Translations under genes and position numbers: made by a program
Assembly: GCF_002163585.1 (NCBI RefSeq)
Contig: NZ_CP015579.1
Span: 1,984,001 to 2,048,000 of the forward strand
DNA from: Tatumella citrea
Lineage (GTDB): Bacteria; Pseudomonadota; Gammaproteobacteria; Enterobacterales; Enterobacteriaceae
Length of the DNA stretch: 64,000 nt
Reading direction: 5' to 3'
Notes under the pieces: model-generated
The model's database searches: none
Told to the model about the DNA's origin: nothing
What the model saw: only the letters and a program-made list of their open reading frames with translations
Part shown: in pieces, positions 24,690 to 34,075 of the stretch
Layout of the letters: the number at the start of each line of letters is the position of its first letter
Numbering within the stretch: position 1 is the stretch's first letter

Positions 24690-25017
24690 TTGATACTCCT
24701 GTGTCGACATTGCACAATTCCGGAGATATCCGGAAATAAAAAAACTGTGGTTTGTAAACCATCTTCAATAAATGTTAATTTATATTTACGTTTTTGTGTA
24801 ATTTTATTGTGCGATAACAGGCAGAAAAACAACCCGTGGTAGGTTGACAGGGACGTGCCGGAAAAATTTTGCAGGATAAATAGCAGGTCGCTGTGCAACT
24901 CTGATGAAGGTGATTAATCCGGGGAGAACAGAGAATTCAGGAACCGGAGAAGGGGCAAAGGCTGGAAACCGGATAAGAGGAAAGACACAGCAACGTCTGT
25001 TACTGTGCCTTTTCTGG
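24690..25017. other. Intergenic region upstream of the gluconate-type dehydrogenase operon
   Basis: About 330 bp, AT-rich near 24730-24830. It should hold the leftward promoter of the dehydrogenase operon and the 3' end of the DMT transporter transcript. I see no gene and no clear operator. Confidence 0.4.
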
Positions 25018-25905
25018 TCAGTCAGGCTGAGGAAGGGGCTGAGCTGATGCCCGGGGACGGGTAGGGTGTCGGTAATTAATACCGATCGCGATAGCAATTA
25101 AACAACAACCAGCCGCCAGTCGCAGCAGCGGAACATCATTGCCCCACAGCAGCATATTAATCACCAGGCCGACGGGCACATGCAGCTCGTTAAACACCGA
25201 CAAAGTAGCCACGGAAACCAGCGTACTGCCTTTGGCCAGCCAGTAACTGCCTAGTGCTGTGGCCACCACACTCAGATAAATAAGCACTGACCATTGTGCG
25301 GTAGTTTGTGGCAGATGGCCCTGTTGACCAAACAGATAGTAGAGCGGTCCGGTAATACAGATAGCGCCAAGGAAGAAGTGACCAAACAATCTTGGCAGGG
25401 CAACTTCCGGCTTATATTTCAGCAGCAGTCGACGGCACAGCACCTGCCCGGCAGCGAAGGTCAGATTCGCCAGTTGCAACAACCAGAATCCTTTCCAGAA
25501 ATGCCCGGTGAGCGGATGGTAGTGAATCACTATCCCACCGGAAACCGCAAACATAGCTGCCAGCAGCGTCCACGGGTTAAAGCGCCTTTCCAGAGCATTA
25601 TTAATGAGGCTGATATACAACGGAGTCTGGGTGGTAAACAGCAGCATCTCCGGTACGGTCAGCATGGTATAACTCTGGTATGACAACGCATATGTCACGC
25701 CAAACTGAAGTGCACCGGCTGCCCACAGGCCTGCCACCAGCCGTGCAGGAAGATTGCGCCATACCATAAAAGGCAGGAAAATCAGGGTGCCTGCCAGTGT
25801 ACGGATGAACACGGCAAAGTAACTGTCCACCTGGCCCGCCAGAAAATGCCCGGTCAGACTGAAAGAGGATCCCCAGAGGAAGGTAACGATCGCAAGATAC
25901 CACAC
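25018..25905 (-). CDS. DMT-superfamily (EamA) transporter
   Basis: 295 residues with ten hydrophobic segments arranged as two EamA repeats ('FLWGSSFSLTGHFLAG' at the start, 'ALGSYWLAKGSTLVSVATLSVF' in the second repeat). Family members move small metabolites such as amino acids, amines and nucleosides; direction and substrate are unknown. The start appears to be GTG 25905; an in-frame stop lies five codons upstream. It is divergent from the nitroreductase operon with about 120 bp between, so it could export that operon's product. Confidence 0.8.
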   Translation of the reverse strand: MWYLAIVTFLWGSSFSLTGHFLAGQVDSYFAVFIRTLAGTLIFLPFMVWRNLPARLVAGLWAAGALQFGVTYALSYQSYTMLTVPEMLLFTTQTPLYISLINNALERRFNPWTLLAAMFAVSGGIVIHYHPLTGHFWKGFWLLQLANLTFAAGQVLCRRLLLKYKPEVALPRLFGHFFLGAICITGPLYYLFGQQGHLPQTTAQWSVLIYLSVVATALGSYWLAKGSTLVSVATLSVFNELHVPVGLVINMLLWGNDVPLLRLAAGCCLIAIAIGINYRHPTRPRASAQPLPQPD

Positions 25906-26026
25906 AGACTTGTAAACCTATAACCATGAAATTAGTTTACGATTATAATGAGACTCTTCACTCCTGTGCAAGTGTCCGGTATCCTTTGCTGCTTATTCTC
26001 ATGTTCCAGGTTCAGGCTGTCCCTTG

Positions 26027-26728
26027 ATGCAAAACTCAGATATTTCACTGCCGGCATTTCTGGCTAACCGCTCTTCCTGCCGCGCGTTTTTACCCGATCC
26101 TGTGAAACTGTCTGATGTGCAGATCATGCTGAACGCTGCACGCAGTGCTCCCAGTGGTGCCAACCTGCAACCTGGCGCGTTTCACGTCTATACCGGGCAG
26201 CCTCTGTCAGCAATGACTGAGCAGTTATCCCACATCGTACAGACAACTCCCCCGGAAGAAGAACTGTACAGTTACTTTCCACAACCCATGTCTGCTGTAC
26301 TGAAACAACGGCAGCGTGATGCCGGTTATGCGCTTTATCAGGCGCTTGGTATCGAAAAACGCGATATTGCCGGACGGCGTCGTCAGTTTGACGCCAATTA
26401 CCGTTTCTTTGACGCGCCCGTGGGTATTGTGGTCACTATTCAGCGCGACATGGGAGCCGGTTGCTTTATGGATCTTGGAATGGCGCTGATGAATTTCTTC
26501 CTGACCGCCGGGCACCTCGGCTATGGCTGTTGTGGTATTGGTGCATTAGCTAATTACGGCCGACATATTCATCAGTTACTGCAGTTACCCGATGAACAGC
26601 TGGTGGTGTGCGGAATTGCGCTGGGCAAAGCCGATACTGATGCACCAGTGAATCAGTTCCGTACCCGTCGCGCGGGTTTAGAGGAATTTACCACGCTGCA
26701 TGGTTTTTCCGCACAGGAGGCAGAGTGA
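26027..26728 (+). CDS. Nitroreductase-family flavoprotein
   Basis: 233 residues with the FMN-binding start 'ANRSSCRAFLPDPVKLSDVQ' and 'ARSAPSGANLQPGAFHVYTG', and the C-terminal 'CCGIGALANYGRHI'. Members are FMN-dependent NAD(P)H oxidoreductases acting on nitro groups, quinones or, in biosynthesis, on ring or imine bonds. ATG 26027 is used; the in-frame TTG just before it is less likely. Its stop overlaps the GTG start of the ligase gene, so the two are coupled. In this trio it could reduce or oxidise a CoA-bound intermediate. Confidence 0.85.
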   Translation: MQNSDISLPAFLANRSSCRAFLPDPVKLSDVQIMLNAARSAPSGANLQPGAFHVYTGQPLSAMTEQLSHIVQTTPPEEELYSYFPQPMSAVLKQRQRDAGYALYQALGIEKRDIAGRRRQFDANYRFFDAPVGIVVTIQRDMGAGCFMDLGMALMNFFLTAGHLGYGCCGIGALANYGRHIHQLLQLPDEQLVVCGIALGKADTDAPVNQFRTRRAGLEEFTTLHGFSAQEAE

Positions 26729-27882
26729 ACATTAATCCCCTGAACGTTATCAGTTTTCACGGGCAGCTACTGGCGGACAGTCAGGGTGAACAACCCGATG
26801 CCCTGCGACGTTTGCTCGCAGCCTGGCAGCAGGGTACGACCTTTCGTGCCATTAACCAGGCTCCGTGGATTGAGACGACTGAAGATGAGCAATACATAGA
26901 ATGTACTACCTGTGGAAGCAGTGGGTTGCCGAAAGTAATCCGCCGCCACCGGCTCTCCTGGCAGCGCACTTTTGAGATTAACCGGCAACTTTTTAGCCTG
27001 ACCGCAGCTGATCATAGTGCGGTTTTTGGCGGGCTTAACCACTCTTTGTCGTTGTACGGAGTCTGTGAATCGCTGGGCCTGGGGATGCCGGTCGAAGTGA
27101 TGGTGGGTATGCGACCGCGTAATCAGGTGCGGCTGCTGGCTGATGCCGGAGTGACCGTTCTCTATATTACTCCGACACAATTACGTCTGCTGACCAGCAG
27201 TGGTGATATTTTGCCTAAGGTGCGCCTGATTCTGTGTGGGGGTGGCAAACTGGACAGCAAAACCCGTCAGCGGGCGGCGGAATGCTTTCCGGACGCCGCT
27301 ATCCATGAGTTCTACGGTGCCTCTGAAACCAGCTTTATCACGCTGGCAGACCAGCAGACACCGGAAGGGTCTGTCGGTAAAGCTTATCCGGGGGTAACTA
27401 TTGAGATCCGCCATGCCTGTCAGGGGATTGGTGAGGTGTGGGTCAGCAGTCCCTATCTGTTCCGTGGCTATGCGTTAGGTGGCAGCAGTGAAACCCGCAG
27501 CGACGGTGATTTTATGACGGTCGGAGAACTGGGCTGGCTGGATGAGCAGGGATATCTGTGGCTGGCCGGACGCCGCAGCCGGATGGTCACTATCGCTGAC
27601 CAGAATGTATTTCCTGAAGCAGTCGAAAACGTGATCAGCCAGCGGCTGGAACAGGGTGCCGTCGCGGTGATTGCCTGTCCTGATACGCAGCGTGGCCATC
27701 TGCTGCATGCATTTATCCAGGGTGAAAGCGACCCGCAGCTGGAAAAGCAGCTACGCAGTGATATCACCCGACAACTGGGAAGTGCGATGGTGCCACGACA
27801 TTTTCATTTTCTGGCTGAATTTCCGTTACTGAATGGCGGGAAAGCAGATCTGCAACGTTTAACGGCGTTACTGAATCCATGA
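26725..27882 (+). CDS. Short AMP-dependent acyl-CoA synthetase/ligase
   Basis: 385 residues of the adenylate-forming superfamily. The phosphate-binding loop 'TCGSSGLPK' ends at Lys70, then 'FYGASETSF' (A5), 'GELGWLDEQGYLWLAGRRSRM' region (A7-A8, residues about 270-290) and a terminal Lys in 'LLNGGKADLQRL' (A10). About 100 N-terminal residues found in ordinary CoA ligases are missing; the GTG start has AGGAGG just upstream, so this is not a misplaced start. It is coupled to genes on both sides (GTGA and ATGA overlaps). It probably activates an acid as acyl-AMP/CoA; the substrate is unknown. Confidence 0.85.
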   Translation: MNINPLNVISFHGQLLADSQGEQPDALRRLLAAWQQGTTFRAINQAPWIETTEDEQYIECTTCGSSGLPKVIRRHRLSWQRTFEINRQLFSLTAADHSAVFGGLNHSLSLYGVCESLGLGMPVEVMVGMRPRNQVRLLADAGVTVLYITPTQLRLLTSSGDILPKVRLILCGGGKLDSKTRQRAAECFPDAAIHEFYGASETSFITLADQQTPEGSVGKAYPGVTIEIRHACQGIGEVWVSSPYLFRGYALGGSSETRSDGDFMTVGELGWLDEQGYLWLAGRRSRMVTIADQNVFPEAVENVISQRLEQGAVAVIACPDTQRGHLLHAFIQGESDPQLEKQLRSDITRQLGSAMVPRHFHFLAEFPLLNGGKADLQRLTALLNP

Positions 27883-28997
27883 GTGCCATCATTGCGGCCT
27901 TACGGACTGCGGTGGTTCCGCGCGGCGGAGCATTCAACGAGTTATTGCCCCACCAGCTGGCAGAACTGGTGATCCGCGCTCTGTTATCGCAGACCGGCAT
28001 TGCTGCTGCAGAAGTGTCGCAGTTAGTTATGGCAAATTCGCTGGGCGCGGGCGGTAATCCGGCACGGGTCGCCGCGCTGGCTGCCGGGCTGGACCATGTT
28101 TCCGGGCTGAGTATTGATACCCAGTGTGCCGGCGGACTGGACGCGGTAGCGCTTGCCGCGGCACTGGTCGATGCAGGGACCGCAGAAATTGTGATTGCCG
28201 GAGGCGCAGAGAGTTATTCACGTCGCCCGCTGCGGGCCAAAACATTTGCTGATCAGCGACCTGCCGAGTTTTATACCCGCCCGTCGTTTACACCCGATCC
28301 CGAAGCGGATCCGGACATGACTATGGCTGCCGGTGAACTGGCCGACCGTTTTCATCTTACGCGGCAGGAACAGGACCAGTTTGCTATCGACAGTCATCAT
28401 AAAGCGTTAGCTGCGGCCAGCCGGTTAACTGCAGAGATTGTGCCACTGGCCGGGGTGACCGGTGATGTCTACCCCCGGGCTCTCAGCCTGCGGCTGGCAC
28501 AACGCACTCCGGCATTAGCCGGTACGGTCAGTCTGGCGTCCACTGCCGTTGAAGCCGATGGTGCTGCTTTCTGTGTGGTGGTTTCGGATAAGACTGCAGC
28601 CCGATTAGGCTGTGGGTTTGCTTTAACAGTCGCGGGATATCAGACGCTGGGGGCAGATACCCGGTTACCCGGTTATGCGCCGGTGGAAGCTATTCGTCGG
28701 TTGTTTGAGCGTAATCCTCAGTATCAGCCACAACACTGTCTAACTGAAATGATGGAAGCCTATGCAGCGCAGGCCATGGTTTGTATTCGGCAGAGTGGCC
28801 TGGCGATGGACAATGTAAATGTCGGAGGAGGGGCACTGGCCAGAGGCCATCCGATTGGTGCTTCAGGTGCGGTTCTGTTGTGCAGAATGTTTCATGAACT
28901 CAGACAACGTAACGGGCAAACCGGGTTATGTGCTATCGCGGCGGCCGGAGGGCTGGGGTCAGCAATGCTGCTTTCCCCGTGGGGAACACAGGGTTAA
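27879..28997 (+). CDS. Divergent thiolase-superfamily enzyme
   Basis: 372 residues with thiolase layout: nucleophile Cys83 in 'SIDTQCAGGLDAV', and His324 in 'ARGHPIGASGAV'. Two other conserved sites differ. The NEAF motif reads MEAY (292-295), losing the oxyanion Asn, and the C-terminal CxG motif reads 'GLCAIAAAGGLG', where Ala354 aligns with the second catalytic Cys. Normal Claisen condensation or thiolysis is therefore doubtful; acyl transfer or an altered condensation is possible. The gene overlaps the AMP-ligase (ATGA). Confidence 0.85.
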   Translation: MSAIIAALRTAVVPRGGAFNELLPHQLAELVIRALLSQTGIAAAEVSQLVMANSLGAGGNPARVAALAAGLDHVSGLSIDTQCAGGLDAVALAAALVDAGTAEIVIAGGAESYSRRPLRAKTFADQRPAEFYTRPSFTPDPEADPDMTMAAGELADRFHLTRQEQDQFAIDSHHKALAAASRLTAEIVPLAGVTGDVYPRALSLRLAQRTPALAGTVSLASTAVEADGAAFCVVVSDKTAARLGCGFALTVAGYQTLGADTRLPGYAPVEAIRRLFERNPQYQPQHCLTEMMEAYAAQAMVCIRQSGLAMDNVNVGGGALARGHPIGASGAVLLCRMFHELRQRNGQTGLCAIAAAGGLGSAMLLSPWGTQG

Positions 28998-29022
28998 CCC
29001 GTGGCTGTTACCGGTTAACCCT
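28990..29022. terminator. Inverted repeat overlapping the thiolase stop codon
   Basis: AGGGTTAACC (28990-28999) and GGTTAACCCT (29013-29022) are perfect complements around a 13-nt loop, between the convergent thiolase and GMC genes. The stop codon TAA of the thiolase lies in the left arm. There is no T-run on either side, so termination by this hairpin alone is uncertain. Confidence 0.4.
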
Positions 29023-29059
29023 GTTATCTGTGGCCGATTTCTGCGGTGATTACGGCTAA

Positions 29060-30655
29060 TCAGGCCTGAGCGTAACGTTTCACCCAGCGCCTGATACCGA
29101 CTAATGCCAGGGCCTGGGTGGGTGCGTTGGTATTACCGCTGGTGATATTCGGCATGACAGAAGCATCCATCACATGCAAATTATCGACACCATGCACCTG
29201 CAGGTTGGCATCCACGACTGACATCTCGTCCAGTCCCATCCGGCAGGTACCTACCGGATGCCACATGGTGGTGGCGACTGCTTTAACAAATTCAGCAATC
29301 TGTTCATCGGTTTTTACCCCGTCACCAGGCATCAGCTCTTCTTCCAGCACCGGGGCCAGAGATTGCTGTTTCATCACTTCACGAATCGATTTAACAGCTT
29401 TAATTCCGATATCTAAATCATAGTCATCGCCGATAAAATTCGGGTCAATCAGCGGCATGGATAATGGATCTGCATCGGCGAGGCGGACAGAACCTCTGCT
29501 GCGCGGTTGTAGTACAACCAGTGCGAATGTGACCCCGGAACGGCTGCCGGTCGGGCTGAGTCCGTTAGTCGAAATAATTGGCTCGTGATAACACTGCACA
29601 GTAGGCTCGGCATCGAGCTGGTCCGGATTCCAGTACGAAACAGTTTCGATACCGTTACCGGAAGCGGGACCGTCTTTGGTGATGTAATAACGCATACCGG
29701 CTTTGACCGTGCCAAAACCAAGCGCGGCATTCTGGTAACCGAGCACGCCTTTCACATAGGCGCTGACAGGGATAATAGGGTGGTCATGCAGGTTCTCACC
29801 CACACCTGGCAGGTTAACTTTAACCGGAATATTGAACTGAGAGAGTTGTTGTTCCGGGCCAATTCCTGAATGCATCAGAATTTTCGGTGACTGCACCGCA
29901 CCGGCTGACAGAATGACATGGCTGGCTGAGATTTTCTGTGTCTGATTACTGGTTATCACTTCGACGCCGGTGGCCCGTTTTCCTTCCAGAATTACCCGCG
30001 CTACGGCCATATCTGTCAACAGTTCAACCCGACCGGAATCCACATGGCGTTTAAGGTGAGCGACATAAGCACTGCAACGCTTCTGATCGGCGACATTGCT
30101 CTGCACCGGTGAAACACCGACCTGGCTGTCGCCATTGTAGTCAGCATTGTAGGGAAGGCCATATTCCTGGAACGCCTTCATGCAGTACTGATTCAGGCTG
30201 TTAATTCCCTTCGGCAGTTGTACCGCCAGATTACCGTCGATACCATGATGCTGGTTGTGGAAGGTGTCATTTTTTTCCTGGCTGATAAACGTCTGCCACA
30301 GTGATTCAAAAGACCAGTCACTGTCATTACCACTGGCCTGGTACCAGCTGTCAAAATCCCGTTTCTGTCCCCGCACGTAGCACATCGCGTTTACAGAGGT
30401 GCCGCCACCGACGACTTTACCCATTCTGAAACGTCTGACGGACCCATGCTGAGGTATGGTGTCATAAGGCCAGACATGGTGATCTTTCGCCAGAATTTGT
30501 CCGTAACCGGCGGGAATATGAATCATCGGATCTTTATCCGTGCTACCGGCTTCAATAACGGCAACGGATAACCGGGTATTTTCTGCGAGATAGCCTGCGG
30601 CAACACAACCCGCGGCGCCACTTCCGATAATAATTACATCATATTTGTTTTGCAT
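29060..30655 (-). CDS. GMC-family alcohol/choline dehydrogenase
   Basis: 531 residues, single-subunit type. The FAD motif 'YDVIIIGSGAAGCVAAGYLAE' is followed by 'VVGGGTSVNAMCYVRGQK' (GMC signature 1), 'SAGAVQSPKILMHSGIGP' (signature 2) and the active-site His in 'TMWHPVGTCRMG'. Such proteins (BetA, AlkJ, PEG dehydrogenase) oxidise alcohols to aldehydes with quinone acceptors. AAGGAA precedes the ATG. It is divergent from an outer-membrane transporter and an aldehyde dehydrogenase, so primary alcohol oxidation is more likely than choline. Confidence 0.88.
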   Translation of the reverse strand: MQNKYDVIIIGSGAAGCVAAGYLAENTRLSVAVIEAGSTDKDPMIHIPAGYGQILAKDHHVWPYDTIPQHGSVRRFRMGKVVGGGTSVNAMCYVRGQKRDFDSWYQASGNDSDWSFESLWQTFISQEKNDTFHNQHHGIDGNLAVQLPKGINSLNQYCMKAFQEYGLPYNADYNGDSQVGVSPVQSNVADQKRCSAYVAHLKRHVDSGRVELLTDMAVARVILEGKRATGVEVITSNQTQKISASHVILSAGAVQSPKILMHSGIGPEQQLSQFNIPVKVNLPGVGENLHDHPIIPVSAYVKGVLGYQNAALGFGTVKAGMRYYITKDGPASGNGIETVSYWNPDQLDAEPTVQCYHEPIISTNGLSPTGSRSGVTFALVVLQPRSRGSVRLADADPLSMPLIDPNFIGDDYDLDIGIKAVKSIREVMKQQSLAPVLEEELMPGDGVKTDEQIAEFVKAVATTMWHPVGTCRMGLDEMSVVDANLQVHGVDNLHVMDASVMPNITSGNTNAPTQALALVGIRRWVKRYAQA

Positions 30656-30956
30656 ATTTTATTCCTTAGCAAATATCCGTGACGAATATTGCTGCGACAG
30701 AAGAAGACGGGTTTTTATTATTTGTGAATTAATAATATTAAAAATGTAAAAAACATCAATGTTAAAAATATAATTCAGGCACAAAAAATCAAAATGAATA
30801 AATATATAACTATCTAATAAATAACAATTTAAAATTTAAGGCACAACAGGGGATAATCAAATGCACTGCTCAGACAAAAATATTGTTTCAAAGTTGTTAG
30901 ATTCGATTGGGTGGATACCAATAATTAATAACTCACCTAAAAAGTAGAGTGACCCT
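30656..30956. other. AT-rich divergent promoter region
   Basis: About 300 bp between the divergent GMC dehydrogenase and the outer-membrane transporter. It is strongly AT-rich from 30700 to 30840, with TAA-rich runs typical of H-NS-silenced promoters. The motif GGCACAA occurs near 30778 and near 30840. No gene is visible. Confidence 0.4.
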
Positions 30957-31835
30957 ATGAAAAATAAAGTCTGGTGCGCTGCTCTGGGAATTAGTTGTTT
31001 ATACAGTGCCGCGGGATATGCCGTTGATGTTAACAGCGGTGATTATGATGCCTTACCGGCAGGCAGTAATATTGCAGCCCTGTATCTGCAATACAGTGAA
31101 TCCAACGATTACTACCAGCAACATCAGCGTCAGGACGGTTATGCCCGTACCGAAATGTCGATTTTGCGTTTGATTCATTACACCACGATCGGCGGCATGG
31201 TGGTTGACCCGCAGATATTATTGCCGTTTGGTTCGGTCAGTAATGCCAGCGTGGGTGGACAGTCTCTGGGGAGTACCACCGGTTTCAGCGACCCGATTAT
31301 CGGAGCCACATTTTGGGTGGTCAATCAGCCGCAGGTGGGTTATGTGGGGCGCTATGTCGGGATAACCCCGTTAGTCACGCTGCCCTGGGGAAAATATGAT
31401 CGTAATAAGTCACTAAACATTGGTGAGAATCGCTATAAGTTTGATTTACAGCTGGGTTGGGTTGAACCGATATACCGGCAACTTAGCCTGGAAATGTTTC
31501 AGGATTCGGTATTTTACGGACACAACACCTCGGCCGGTGATGGCAGCCAGACGCTGAAACAACATGCCGGTTATCAGTGGCAGACTAATCTGCGTTACGA
31601 CTTCAATCATCAACAGAAAGTCGCACTGGGTTATTCGGTTACCGCTGGCGGCCGGCAGTACCTGGACGGAGAGTACAACGGTACCAAAACGTCAGCACAA
31701 CAAATGCGACTGGAGTATCAGCAACTGTTTGGTGGCCATTTTCAGGTCAGTACACAGTTGGTCCGTGATTTCGATGTCAGTAGTGGCTACAAAAAAGATA
31801 CCGGCGTTAACCTCAGATTACTCTATGTATTCTGA
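30957..31835 (+). CDS. Outer-membrane transporter-like protein (Phenol_MetA_deg / SphA-type family)
   Basis: 292 residues with a Sec signal ('MKNKVWCAALGISCLYSAAGYA'), then alternating amphipathic strands ending in aromatic 'NLRLLYVF', as expected for an outer-membrane beta barrel. 'NSGDYDALPAGSNIAALYLQ' and 'GFSDPIIGATFW' are characteristic of the family annotated from meta-pathway phenol degradation operons. It may let a hydrophobic alcohol or aromatic through the outer membrane for the GMC dehydrogenase and aldehyde dehydrogenase next to it. Confidence 0.82.
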   Translation: MKNKVWCAALGISCLYSAAGYAVDVNSGDYDALPAGSNIAALYLQYSESNDYYQQHQRQDGYARTEMSILRLIHYTTIGGMVVDPQILLPFGSVSNASVGGQSLGSTTGFSDPIIGATFWVVNQPQVGYVGRYVGITPLVTLPWGKYDRNKSLNIGENRYKFDLQLGWVEPIYRQLSLEMFQDSVFYGHNTSAGDGSQTLKQHAGYQWQTNLRYDFNHQQKVALGYSVTAGGRQYLDGEYNGTKTSAQQMRLEYQQLFGGHFQVSTQLVRDFDVSSGYKKDTGVNLRLLYVF

Positions 31836-31855
31836 ACAGATTGAGTGAGGCAATG

Positions 31856-33160
31856 ATGAGTACAGAACAGACGATTAATGATATTTTTGCGGCCCAGAAG
31901 CAATGGTTTCAGGCAGGTAACACCCGTGATATTACGGTGCGGATGGCGGCACTGCGTAAATTACGCCAGGTGATTCTGGATAACAAACCGGCAATTTATG
32001 CGGCACTGGAAAGTGATCTGGGTAAAACCCCGGAAATTGTCGATCTGGCTGAAATCGGCGCTGTGGTTGAAGAAATAGACAGTATGCTGGCAGGTCTTCC
32101 GGAATGGTCTAAGGACCAGGTGTTTCCGTTAGAAGGAACCCTGGCAGGTTCACAAGGGCGTATCCGTGCTGAACCCTATGGTGTCAGCTATGTTATCGGT
32201 CCGTTTAATTATCCGTTTAACCTGACGCTGACCCCTCTGGCAGGCATTATCGCAGCCGGTAACACGGCTATTCTGAAGCCCTCAGAAGCAACTCCTGCCA
32301 CCTCCGCGGTGATTCGTCAGGTCATTGAACAGGCATTTCCTGCACAGTACGTGGCCGTTGTGGAAGGGGCCAGGCAGGAAAATGAGTGGCTGCTGGCGAA
32401 ACCATTCGATTTTATCTTCTTTACCGGCAGCCCGGGGGTAGGGAAAGTGGTGATGAAAGCCGCGGCAGAGCAACTGGCTCCGGTAGTACTGGAGTTGGGA
32501 GGTAAATGCCCGGTGGTCGTGATGGAAGATGCGGATATTCCACAACTGGTAGAACGGATTTGTTTCGCCAAATACCTTAACAGCGGCCAGACCTGTGTGG
32601 CTCCGGATTATCTGCTGGTTCCTGAGTCACTACAAACTGAGGTTACCCGTCAGCTTAAACAAGCCCTGGATAATATGCAGGGGCAAAATATTGGCAAAGT
32701 GGTCAGTGAAAGGCAGATTGATAAACTGGCGGGTTACTTATCACGGACCGGTGGTCAGGTGATCAGTGGTGGCAGTTTTGATAAGGCAACCCGCCAGTTT
32801 GCGCCAACGGTGGTCAGCCATGTCGGCTGGGAGGATGCACTAATGCAGGAGGAAATCTTCGGACCAATCCTGCCGGTACTCAGCTACCGTGATCTGAATG
32901 AATGCCGGGAAAACATTGTGCGTTATCATGACAAACCACTGGCACTGTATGTATTCAGCTGTGACACCACACGGGCGCTGGAATTTATCAGTACTGTTCA
33001 GTCAGGTGATGCACAGATTAATGATGCACTGTCCCATGTCTTATCAACGCAATTACCGTTTGGCGGTATCGGTCCTTCAGGAATGGGCAAATACCACGGA
33101 AAAGCCAGTTTCGATACCTGTTCACACCAGCGTTCTGTCAGGACGGTGACCCTGAGTTAA
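31856..33160 (+). CDS. Aldehyde dehydrogenase, short class 3-like
   Basis: 434 residues, the short form lacking the usual N-terminal extension. The oxyanion Asn is in 'IGPFNYPFNLTL', the NAD site in 'FTGSPGVGKVVMKAAA', the general base Glu in 'VVLELGGKCPVVV', and the nucleophile Cys in 'NSGQTCVAPDYLL'. It oxidises an aldehyde to an acid. ATG 31856 fits GTGAGG at 31845-31850. It follows the outer-membrane gene by 20 bp and probably completes the alcohol-to-acid oxidation. Its 3' end overlaps the convergent AraC gene by 39 bp. Confidence 0.9.
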   Translation: MSTEQTINDIFAAQKQWFQAGNTRDITVRMAALRKLRQVILDNKPAIYAALESDLGKTPEIVDLAEIGAVVEEIDSMLAGLPEWSKDQVFPLEGTLAGSQGRIRAEPYGVSYVIGPFNYPFNLTLTPLAGIIAAGNTAILKPSEATPATSAVIRQVIEQAFPAQYVAVVEGARQENEWLLAKPFDFIFFTGSPGVGKVVMKAAAEQLAPVVLELGGKCPVVVMEDADIPQLVERICFAKYLNSGQTCVAPDYLLVPESLQTEVTRQLKQALDNMQGQNIGKVVSERQIDKLAGYLSRTGGQVISGGSFDKATRQFAPTVVSHVGWEDALMQEEIFGPILPVLSYRDLNECRENIVRYHDKPLALYVFSCDTTRALEFISTVQSGDAQINDALSHVLSTQLPFGGIGPSGMGKYHGKASFDTCSHQRSVRTVTLS

Positions 33161-34075
33161 CTGTGACAGTTGCGGGCCATCGGTCCGCATCTGTTTCGGG
33201 CTGATGCCAAAATGCTTTTTAAACGCATGAGAGAAATGGGACTGACTGGCAAAACCACAATTCCAGGCAATTTCTGCCAGCTGCAAATGCTGCATGGCAG
33301 GGCTGTTCAGTAACCGTCTGGCTTCCTCCAGACGCAGCTGCCACACCCATTTCATCAGAGACAGTTGCTCGCTGTGCAGCAGACGATTCATATAGTTAAC
33401 GCTCAGTCTCATATGGGCGGCGATCATCTCACCGTCTAATGCCGGGTCATGCAGATTATCACTGATAAATTCACGAATCTCACTAATAGTACGTTGTCGT
33501 GCCAGTTGCGGATTGGTGTTTTTCTGCGGACCATTCAACAACATTTCGCAGAGTGTGGTGATAATTGACTGGCTACTGATGGCTGACAAGCCGGGACTGA
33601 GAAACTGATGATTGCTCAGATACTGGCGGATCAGTGACTGCAGCCAGATAAAATCTTGCGGTTCAGGTGTGGTACTGTGGCCGCCGCTTTTGCGTAGCAA
33701 AGGCAGAACCCGTTGGCACAAGGCACTGTCGCATCCAATCACCAGTAACGAGGTCGGGGAGATAAAACTCTCTTCAAAATTACGCTGTTGAGTCAGCAAC
33801 GACAAAGAACCATCCGGTAACCAGTACTCGCCACTGGCATTACGAATACGAATATTCCCGCGTGTCACCAGTTTGAAAATTAACTGTTCTTTGTGCGGAT
33901 GGTTCTGGCTTGGGCCGAGAGTCGGGCGAAACGCCTCTATCTGCGAAAAGATACCCGCAGGGGTTTGGGTAAACTGCAGTTTATGGAAGGCATCCGGCGC
34001 GGTTTCCTGTGGGTCACCGGTGAGCTGCAGTCCGTAAGCATTAGCTAAAAACTGCGTTAACTGGTTCTCCTGCAT
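33122..34075 (-). CDS. AraC-family transcriptional regulator
   Basis: 317 residues: an N-terminal cupin-like effector domain ('PSQNHPHKEQLIFKLVTRGN') and a C-terminal double HTH ('LSVNYMNRLLHSEQLSLMKW', 'IAWNCGFASQSHFSHAFKKH'). ATG 34075 is chosen because AAAGGA lies 9 bases upstream; a longer GTG start would place that site inside the gene. It is convergent with and overlaps the aldehyde dehydrogenase. It is the likely regulator of the GMC/transporter/ALDH group. Confidence 0.88.
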   Translation of the reverse strand: MQENQLTQFLANAYGLQLTGDPQETAPDAFHKLQFTQTPAGIFSQIEAFRPTLGPSQNHPHKEQLIFKLVTRGNIRIRNASGEYWLPDGSLSLLTQQRNFEESFISPTSLLVIGCDSALCQRVLPLLRKSGGHSTTPEPQDFIWLQSLIRQYLSNHQFLSPGLSAISSQSIITTLCEMLLNGPQKNTNPQLARQRTISEIREFISDNLHDPALDGEMIAAHMRLSVNYMNRLLHSEQLSLMKWVWQLRLEEARRLLNSPAMQHLQLAEIAWNCGFASQSHFSHAFKKHFGISPKQMRTDGPQLSQLTQGHRPDRTLV

